Source: Isoetes engelmannii (lineage: Eukaryota > Streptophyta > Lycopodiopsida > Isoetales > Isoetaceae). Taken from it: a DNA stretch of 27,893 bases. A program made the position numbers and the translations under genes. The stretch is taken from the NCBI GenBank assembly GCA_011763485.2, contig JAANSK020060020.1:1-27893 (forward strand), written 5' to 3'. Positions 21,766-27,893 of this stretch are shown piece by piece. Every line of letters starts with the position of its first letter. The stretch's first letter is position 1. The notes under the pieces are model-generated. The model made no database searches. It was not told where the DNA came from and was given only the letters and a program-made list of their open reading frames with translations.

Positions 21766-22741
21766 TTAGGGTTCTTCCTCAATTTCTTCCTTGTCTTCCC
21801 GCATCTCCTCGTTGCTGACTTCCATCAAAGGTTCCCCTTCTTCATCCGGGTTATTAGAGATGTCAACCACGTTGATGTTGGGAACATGAGGACCCATAGT
21901 GGCAAAAGCGGCATTGGCGGGTTCTGAAGGAGAGGCTTCCAAGAGAAAATTGCGTAAGCTGAGGAGAGTATCAACAGGGTCAAAATCCCCCGAATGGTAG
22001 CTTAAAGCCTGCTGTACCGGTGGTGGAAGCTCTGGACTATTATAATCAATGAACTAGTCCATGCAATATTCAACTAGCCTATACAAAATATCAGCCTTGG
22101 TTCGGGAGCAAAAAAGTCCCATGGCCTGATAGATCCCCAAAATATCATCAAGGATGAGATACTCCTGCCCATTGACATAAACAATGGGTATCACATCCAG
22201 GCTAGCTGTAACTGTGGCCTAACTGGAATGGCAACTCCTGAGCGAGTTGCTTCCATCTGTGATAGTCATTCAGATCCACAAACTCATCATCATCCTGATC
22301 ATCATATGCACTAACCTGTCTCGGTTACTTCCCTTCCCGGTCACCTGCCATATATCTATCCATCAAAATGGCAAGGGCAAAGCTTACGTCGAAGAGGGTA
22401 TCCCCATCATGTTTGAGGATGGGTTAGCCTCGTCCGCGTCGGATAATACCATAAACTATTTGGGAGGCCGCTGTGTCGTCTCCTATCATCTGAATGAGGT
22501 GAGCCTTCCTGAGATATAGCATGGGAGGATCACCCATTTTGCAGCAGAGAGGGACCATCTCTGTTGCGTAAAACTTAAGCCACAGAGCATACTCCTGATT
22601 GGCTTGCATGTTGGAGATGAGATCAACCTTGGACAACAGAAGAGAATCAAGGAGATCATAGGGAACCTGAGGGTTCCAATGTTCTCCTGCCTCATACCAG
22701 ACGAGGCGATTGCTTGCGGACATTGGGCTGACTGGCGGCAT
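21766..22741 (-). pseudogene. Second extra gene of element A, unrecognised
   Basis: It starts at an ATG (22739-22741), 84 bases after a TATA-like box, and ends at a stop at 21766-21768. The N-terminal part contains LVWYEAGEHWNPQVPYDLLD, DLISNMQANQEYALWLKFYA and DPPMLYLRKAHLIQMIGDD. The middle contains IPIVYVNGQEYLILDDILGI and SRTKADILYRLVEYC. The tail is acidic (NNPDEEGEPLMEVSNEEMRE, then KEEIEEEP), a composition common in chromatin-associated proteins, although that proves nothing. It is an unfamiliar protein of about 325 codons, broken at a small number of places. It sits between the H3-bearing gene and gag, on the same strand. Confidence 0.5.
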
Positions 22742-23013
22742 AATGAAGTAGTAGGGTGCTGGAGAATCGTCGTCGAAGAAGGTAGGAATGAAGAACTCGT
22801 TGAGATAATAAGTAGGAATCCTAGCTTTTATAGAAAAAGTTAGGTCAAGCCACTATCACTTTATTATTTAAACTTAAAATAATATTAATAATAAGAATTA
22901 AAATAAACATTTAATAAGAAATAACAAGTATGATTTTCAAAATGGCGTATTCTGCCTCTGATATTTATACAAAAAGTGTTTGTACATAGATTACAAGTCA
23001 CAAAAAGCATAAA
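22742..23013 (-). other. AT-rich spacer between the H3-bearing gene and the second extra gene
   Basis: This spacer is very AT-rich (22850-22940 is almost pure A/T) and non-coding. It would hold the 3' end of the H3-bearing gene and the promoter and leader of the second extra gene. Confidence 0.5.
22825..22832 (-). promoter_or_regulatory. TATA-like box before the second extra gene
   Basis: The minus strand reads CTATAAAAGC, a good match to the plant TATA consensus, 84 bases before the ATG at 22741. A transcription start about 30 bases downstream would leave a leader of about 50-60 bases. It suggests the second extra gene may have had its own promoter rather than relying on the LTR. Confidence 0.45.
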
Positions 23014-23334
23014 CTAGGGATGCTCGCCCTGAATCCTACGGGCCAGCTGCAGATCCTTAGGCATGATCATAACACGCTTTGCATGGATGGCACACAAGTT
23101 GGCATCCCCAAAGAGAGCTACAAGATATGATTGTGCAGCTTCCTGGGGTGCCAGGATGGAGAGGAGCTGGAAGCGAAGGTCGGTCTTGAACTCTTGGGCG
23201 ATCTCACGCACCAATCTCTGAAAAGGCAATTTTCTAATCAGAAGTTATGTAGACTTCTGATACTTCCTGATCTCCCCTAAGGCTATTGTACCGGCTTTAA
23301 ATCTATAAGGTCTCTTCTTCGGGGTCTTGGCAGC
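23014..23334 (-). pseudogene. Histone H3 core domain carried by element A
   Basis: The minus strand encodes, in order, a basic lead-in (KTPKKRPYRFKAGT, compare H3 residues about 36-45), the alpha-N helix (ALGEIRKYQKST), then [20 protein letters not shown] (alpha-1 and loop 1), [18 protein letters not shown] (alpha-2), and [20 protein letters not shown] followed by QGE (loop 2, alpha-3 and end). By eye 54 of the last 70 residues equal canonical H3; it resembles canonical H3 (KTDLRFQ, IMPKD) more than the plant centromeric CENH3 I remember. The stretch spans roughly H3 residue 30 to its C-terminus. In a nucleosome this domain pairs with H4. It lies between the 5' LTR and gag, on the element's strand, and follows a long unrelated coding stretch instead of the usual H3 tail. 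It is a fossil with few interruptions. Confidence 0.9.
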
Positions 23335-24091
23335 AATCTGAGGATGAACCTACCGAAGCAAGGTATACCTCAACTCTGTTGACCTAGCCTGCACAGTATT
23401 ACCGATCGACTCAAGGTTTGCCTTGTAGTTCTTCCTCAACTTCTTAGGAGTAGACTTCTGCTTCCTTCGGGATCCGGGAAACTGGCTTGACCCTTCACCT
23501 GTTTGAGCAGAGTTCTGGGCAGTCTAGCATTGAAGCTGATCCCTCCTCTTTCGTTCAGCCATGTACCTTACAGGATTAACATTCATGTCTGCTTCAATGG
23601 GGTCAAGGAATCCCTCAGGAAAGTTTTCGGGGAGGTTCCCCCATGCAAACTGATGAGTGGCTTCAACGTAAAAGTACTCAGGAACATCATAGATCTCGCC
23701 CTCGAAAATACACACCGTTCCCTAAATATATATAGGCACGCCCTCTTGTCTTGGCATCACCCTTGAGTTCCTCGAGTGTGTCAGCAGCTTCTGCTACTTC
23801 CATTACACGAACCGCTTCTAGACTGGCCAACTCCAAAGGAGATACCTCTTGTTCAACAGGGAGCTGGTATCGGACAAGGTGTCTAACATTATCTGGTCTG
23901 TAATCAAGAGTGTAGTTCTCACTGATAGCATTCAGCTTCCTCAAGAACTTGGCAGTCAGATGGAAAATAGGGAAGGGGATAGATATGCCCTGGACAAATC
24001 GGCGTACGAGCTGGTTAAGGTAGATGTCTAGAGTGTCAGGTTCCTCGGCAAGCTTGGCGTTCAGGGTCGCTATAAGCAGATCGACCTGCAT
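23335..24091 (-). pseudogene. Unrecognised N-terminal part of the H3-bearing gene of element A
   Basis: This coding-like stretch precedes the H3 core on the same strand. The first part (about 23687-24091, Met at 24091) contains VDLLIATLNAKLAEEPDTLD, FPIFHLTAKFLRKLNAISEN and a Glu/Ala-rich helix (LELASLEAVRVMEVAEAADT). The next contains DVPEYFYVEATHQFAWGNLP and PEGFLDPIEADMNVNPVRYM. The last (about 23350-23575) is strongly basic: AERKRRDQ, then RRKQKSTPKKLRKNYKANLE, composition like a histone tail or nuclear signal but not the H3 tail sequence. I recognise no family for the rest. Whether it was one protein with the H3 core is an inference from order, strand and closeness. It is broken at a few places. 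Confidence 0.55.
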
Positions 24092-24688
24092 GGCATCTGG
24101 AGAAAATGGTATGCTTGATTCGAGCCATGGCAGAGATGATAAGTATGCGACTAGGCATGCGGGTGGCTAAGGCGGCTAGGTGCTGGCAGGTAGGCGGCTA
24201 TGGCTGCTCAAACTCCAAGTCCCCTCGGCTATGGCGAAGCAACCTCAATTCCGGTGGCTATGGCGAATGCCTGGCGCAGAGGGAAAAGGTAAAGCGAAAA
24301 GAGAAAAAGTCGTTGAACAATAAAAGCTAACATTAAAGTTAAGATTTCAATTTTTTTTTTTAAATTTTTTATACGACAAAAATATACGGCAAATACGTTG
24401 CGCTCTGGGCCATTATATGGTCTTATCTTTTGATTTCCTGCCTCAATTTGGCTGGGAGCGCAACATCCAGGTTAGGGTACTTTGGGGCCGGTTTCAAGAG
24501 AGGTTATAGGCATTCCTAGCTAATTTGATCCTCCCCGACTCAATGGTACCAAAATCTCCTCCGCCCGAGTTACATACAAGAAGTTATAACCACTCTAAAG
24601 CACAAAACCTAGGCTAACCTAATTTACACCTAATTAGTCCATCTAAATGGCCATGACCAGTGCTATGATCTGGTCTACTGAGATCATG
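24092..24688 (-). other. Untranslated leader of element A
   Basis: This is the stretch between the primer site and the first extra gene. It includes a GC-rich patch where CGGCTATGG-like units recur about every 30 bases (24195, 24226, 24255), and an AT-rich stretch with a run of T at about 24350-24361. I see no gene. Confidence 0.55.
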
Positions 24689-24700
24689 GCTCTGATACCA
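24689..24700 (-). promoter_or_regulatory. Primer binding site of element A, initiator Met-tRNA
   Basis: On the minus strand this reads TGGTATCAGAGC, the classic plant site complementary to the 3' end of initiator methionine tRNA, one base after the 5' LTR. It fixes the element's direction as minus and marks the right LTR as the 5' one. Confidence 0.92.
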
Positions 24701-24701
24701 C

Positions 24702-26275
24702 TGTGATGCTCCCCCGCTCTATACGGTGCTCCCATCGTATAGCCACGGAAAATCCCCCTTCTCAGTAGCTCTCTACCGAGTCGGGCCCTCCGTCTACCCC
24801 GAGCTAATCAGGATGAGAAAGCACCCGAAGGAAGGACACGAAGGTGTCATTGGCCTCCCATTCCTTCACTGGGACATCCTATGTGGCGGAAGCGTACATA
24901 CATGTTAGCACAACACACTAAATAACAATATGCCACCTCAAGGGGTTGGCCCCTCCATCATCCAACTAATCACCATACATAATAATACATCAAAATATAT
25001 AGAAAATAGGCTCTACCCTGGGTTCGGACTCCATGGGATTGACTGACAGCCAGTGGCTCATAATACAGCAGACAGAGTCATGACAATGGCTTTGGCTGGC
25101 ATAAGAGCATTGGCTAGGGTAGTCCACACCATCCGCCCCTCTTGTGCATACTTTGCAGATAGGCTGAATCATGCTAGAATGTGGTTGTAGCCTGCCGGAG
25201 ACGTAAATATCATGGAGTCACCCTATAGACCTACTCCGGGTTGCATCTCCCCGGTCCGACGAGGCAGGGAAAGACAAGTCTCTCCCAGGAGTATGATGGT
25301 TCCACGTGTGGCTAGAGAATGTGGCACCCATTAGGCGAGCCACATCCGTACCCCACTTAACCCCCCAAAATCCATAGGCCGAGATCACCCGCGCCTATCA
25401 AGCCCAAGAACCATCTTTCGGATGCATTCTTGACCCAGGGGGTGTCAGACCCATACCCAGCTCACACGCAGTGACCGACTATAAGCTTAGCACACTAAAA
25501 CGTTAGCCAGCCTTAGCTGGATCCCGTACCACTTCAGCATCAAATCCCTTATCTGGTGCTCAGCCACAGAATAACATCTACAGCCCGGTGGGCTCTATGC
25601 ACAGGCCGCAATACTGGGATTTAAGAGGTTTAATCTAGGAGTATCTACTACAATCCTAAAGGCAAGTTCAGGCCTCTACCTGCCCTTAACCCCTTAACAT
25701 AGGAGGCACAATCAGGCTACCTTAACTCATCCACAATTCCAGATACAATAGCATATCTTTAATCATCCATCTAATCAGAGAAGGGTTAGCTTAACCAAAG
25801 AGAATCAATACGCCAAACCCACTAACCCGTATCATCACTGGACCCGTTCAGTCGGCTCATCCTTGTTAGCAAGGTGCTTCTGCTCACTTCTCAGCTTGTC
25901 GCTCAAGGGGGCTGCTTCTCTGGCTGCTTGGGTGCTCAAGGGGCTGCTTCTTGCTCCAAAATCGAATTGGGGCAAAATTGGGCAGGTCCTCCCACTTGAT
26001 CACATCCAAGAGTGACAAGTCCTTCCTAGCCCATCGACTTTGGCTAAGTGGGGCTTGCTATTCCTAATTAATCAACTAATTAACTAATGAGTTAGGTTTT
26101 AATTAATCGATTAATTAGTTAAAGCTTTAATGTTTTAAAGTGTCAATTTAGCATAGCTAAATATGCTTAATAAATAAATACTAGCGCCCCTTATGATTAG
26201 TAAATGATTAATGAATACTTAATCATAGGTGACGTGGCATGTATTTATACCCATGTAAATACCTGGAATGTTATA
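24702..26275 (-). repeat. 5' LTR of element A
   Basis: This 1574-bp direct repeat of 7431-8972 has ends TGTGATG and TGTTATA, slightly decayed from the perfect ends of the other copy. It lies next to the primer site, so it held the promoter of the element. Confidence 0.92.
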
Positions 26276-26280
26276 GAAAT
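26276..26280. repeat. Target-site duplication of element A, right (GAAAT)
   Basis: GAAAT follows the LTR end and equals 7426-7430. Confidence 0.85.
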
Positions 26281-27294
26281 GATGTTGGAAAGAGCATTGC
26301 ACTGCATGGTTTGCTCGCTGCTTTGTGCAACCGGACCGCTGGATGGTGCTTGCCAGTTCCGATCCTGAGCTTTTGGAATAATATCTCGCCGGTCGTTTTT
26401 CTCAAATGATTCTTTTCAAGAATGAGCCACATGACCCCTAATAATGACTCCTTTGCAGTGCGGATGGCCAAAAACAAGCCATCAGCAAGCAAGCCATGCT
26501 TAGGCCAGTCCCTGCTACCACAACCGCCTCTGCATCCTCCAAGTTCCAGGTCCAATGCCCAGCTTCACGGCCAAGCACTGCTTGTGCTTGTTGATATGCC
26601 CGCTTCTCTTTTTGGGCCGCAGCATACTTTCCGACTTGGGCTCAACAGCTCTTTGGATGTCCACGCCCATTGTTTCCTACCAGCAATTCGGACCCTCTTG
26701 TATGCTATTCATTCCGCGGAGGGAATGCGATTGACTCTCTGACTGTCTCTATCGATCGCTGGATGCAGCTGCTGCAATTGCTACAGAACTTTTTGCCTCA
26801 GGACTTCGTGCCCCATTCACATTGCCAGAGGGTGGATGCTACGGTACAGACATCGGAGCTTGAGTTGCCAGAGGAGGCACCATCCATTTTTGTCACCACA
26901 CAGATCGATGACTTGCTGCATACGACTTCTACTACTACACAGACTGATACAGAGTCCCACACGGAGGCTGAAGTTCAGTCGTCTCCTTTAGGCCCGGTAG
27001 AGCCAATGCCACCCGATACCAGGGCGTTGAATATGCGGATCATAGGGGTGGCAGAGGCGGACACTACAGGCCAGACGGATCTGGACGTTGCTATATAGTT
27101 CTTCCATAAGGTACACCTGCTAATTCGCTTCCATGATGCATGCAATCGCCTCAGTATTCTTCAACACCATAACCATTTGAAGGGCACCACTTATTAATTA
27201 CAGGAAGATCTTTCTCCCATGCAGCTGTGTAAACGCCTGGATGAGCTGTGCAAAGTTAGGAAAGCACGTCAGTGCAAGAAATGGGCAGTATATC
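26281..27294 (+). other. Unrecognised plus-strand coding-like region in the right flank
   Basis: From about 26484 to a TAG at 27096-27098 one frame stays open for about 200 codons. It has no good ATG at its start. It is Ala/Ser/Pro-rich at first, then reads SLTVSIDRWMQLLQLLQNFL, ELELPEEAPSIFVTTQIDDL and a Thr/Gln/Glu-rich stretch (TTSTTTQTDTESHTEAEVQS). After the stop, coding-like sequence seems to go on (LSPMQLCKRLDELCKVRKAR). It looks like part of an old element's polyprotein or a low-complexity linker rather than a host gene. It resembles no family I can name. It is not clear whether 26281-26480 belongs with it or with element C, into which A inserted. Confidence 0.35.
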
Positions 27295-27318
27295 GGGGGG
27301 GGGGGGGGGGGGGGGGGG
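27295..27318 (+). repeat. Run of 24 G
   Basis: An uninterrupted run of 24 G follows ATATC and precedes AAGTAAC. Such a run can form G-quadruplexes and is prone to length error in sequencing, so the exact length is unsure. It could mark a polypurine tract, but the following sequence does not begin with TG. Confidence 0.8.
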
Positions 27319-27467
27319 AAGTAACAATAATCCTAGACCACTGGCCTTCTAATCCATGGACAGGCTATGTCTAGGATCTAGGGCAGCGCCATGTTATTTG
27401 CTTTGATTCAGTAGGGGCACTTGCCCTTAGCATGTGTATATGTTAATTTGTGTTTTGTGTCTTGGTG

Positions 27468-27580
27468 ATGAGGCTTTGTCCCTCAGTTTTAGTTTGGGCT
27501 TAGGCCCCTTTCTCATGTACTGGTCCCATAACCCGATTGGGTTTAAGTGGACGCTAAAAAACTCCTCCTCCTCCTCCTCC
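27468..27580 (+). repeat. Short dispersed repeat, right copy, ending in a CTC microsatellite
   Basis: This copy matches 4477-4575 (GGCTTTGTCC, GGGCTTAGGCCCC, GGTCCCATAACCCGATTGGG) and ends with six CTC units at 27562-27580. Together the two copies define a hairpin-rich 3' end with variable simple-repeat tails. Confidence 0.6.
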
Positions 27581-27893
27581 TTAAGTTGTTAGATACTTTG
27601 GTGCTCACTTTGCCTAATATTGTTTTAGCATGTAATATAATATAATATATATGTGAGCTAGCTAATGCCATGGGCTCTCGTCTAGCATGCATTTGTATCC
27701 TACTAATATTCACTCATAAATTGTACTTAAAGCCCTTCGTGGGTGGGGTTTTTCAACCGCGGCAATTCCTTCTAGTTTATATGGGTCCCATAGGTCAATT
27801 AGCGTTATGTAATGTGGAAGCATATGTGGGACGTGATTCCCGCCTGGAAGGGATGCATGCAGCAACCGGGAGCGCCGTTAGGCGCGACTGGTT
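27581..27893. other. Right edge, nothing recognised
   Basis: It is AT-rich at first (TATAATATAATATATAT near 27638), then of mixed composition, with no gene or known element visible. Confidence 0.5.

Larger units (their letters stand above)
7431..26275 (-). mobile_element. Element A: chromovirus (Ty3/gypsy) fossil with extra histone-H3-bearing region
   Basis: This is a nearly complete LTR element reading right to left. It has a 5' LTR (24702-26275), Met-tRNA primer site, leader, extra coding region with a histone H3 core, second extra gene, gag, protease, reverse transcriptase, RNase H, integrase, chromodomain, polypurine tract and 3' LTR (7431-8972). Target duplications of GAAAT flank it. 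Element B (14581-21470) is inserted inside. Without B it would be close to 12 kb, long for a chromovirus, the surplus being the extra region before gag. The LTRs differ by about 5-7% in the stretches I compared by eye, which suggests an insertion some millions to tens of millions of years old depending on the lineage's substitution rate. The coding regions carry a moderate number of breaks, so the copy is not autonomous. Confidence 0.9.

Noticed and set aside
23014-23334. The H3 segment as a simple processed pseudogene of a host histone
   Set aside because: No A-rich tail or flanking duplication is visible, the normal H3 tail is absent, and strand and coding-like context match the element. 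It remains the main alternative and is given as the refuting case.
23014-23334. The H3 segment as a centromeric CENH3
   Set aside because: Loop 1 and the C-terminal region keep canonical H3 features (KTDLRFQ, IMPKD) instead of the divergent residues I expect in plant CENH3. A tree is needed to be sure.
24108-24128. MARIKHT on the minus strand, close to the H3 start MARTKQT, just before the H3-bearing gene
   Set aside because: Seven residues with five matches is too short to carry weight, and what follows does not resemble the H3 tail. I did not use it as evidence.
27295-27330. The G run as polypurine tract of another LTR element
   Set aside because: The sequence after it (AAGTAAC) does not begin with TG, and no second copy of the downstream sequence as an LTR was seen in the window.
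4477-27580. The two short repeat copies as LTRs of one big outer element
   Set aside because: Similarity is limited to about 85-90 bases, with different sequences before and different simple repeats after, so they are better explained as independent insertions.
1-27893. tRNA, rRNA genes, CRISPR arrays or bacterial operon signals
   Set aside because: None was seen, and the content is clearly plant nuclear. The only tRNA-like matches are the two primer sites.

Overview
The window looks like repeat-rich nuclear DNA of a land plant. Three things support this: a four-exon gene resembling plant SHW1 at the left edge, a chromodomain-bearing Ty3/gypsy element primed by initiator Met-tRNA, and a second Ty3/gypsy element of Tat-like character. 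I cannot name the species. A fern, lycophyte or gymnosperm seems as likely as an angiosperm.

Layout, left to right. 1-3070 is host sequence: the SHW1-like gene (340-1729, plus strand) and two candidate exons of an unrecognised gene (2596-3070). 3071-5180 is gene-poor and holds a short dispersed repeat whose other copy lies near the right end (27468-27580), plus a 70-bp tandem duplication. 5184-7425 is an old, heavily decayed Ty3/gypsy fossil on the minus strand (element C). 7431-26275 is one large minus-strand chromovirus fossil (element A). It has 1.54 and 1.57 kb LTRs with TGTGACG/CGTCACA-type ends, a 5-bp GAAAT target duplication, a Met-tRNA primer site and a polypurine tract. Element B (14581-21470, plus strand) sits inside it, with GTCAC target duplications, a Tat-like gag and reverse transcriptase, and a long 3' reading frame with a coiled coil. 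26281-27893 is right flank with unrecognised plus-strand coding-like sequence, a run of 24 G and the second copy of the short repeat. The order of events is C, then A into C, then B into A. By eye the LTR pairs differ by about 5-7% (A) and about 5% (B), which agrees with that order.

The most interesting observation is in the 5' part of element A. Between its 5' LTR and gag it carries several kilobases of extra coding-like sequence on its own strand. One segment (23014-23334) is unmistakably a histone H3 core, about 77% identical by eye to canonical H3 over its last 70 residues, joined to a lysine/arginine-rich stretch and a long unrecognised N-terminal part. The same element ends its integrase with a chromodomain. 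An LTR retrotransposon with both a histone H3 fold and a chromodomain is not something I know to be described. A second extra gene (21766-22741) lies between the H3 region and gag behind a TATA-like box.

All three retroelements are fossils with several interruptions each. The only apparently functional gene is the SHW1-like one.
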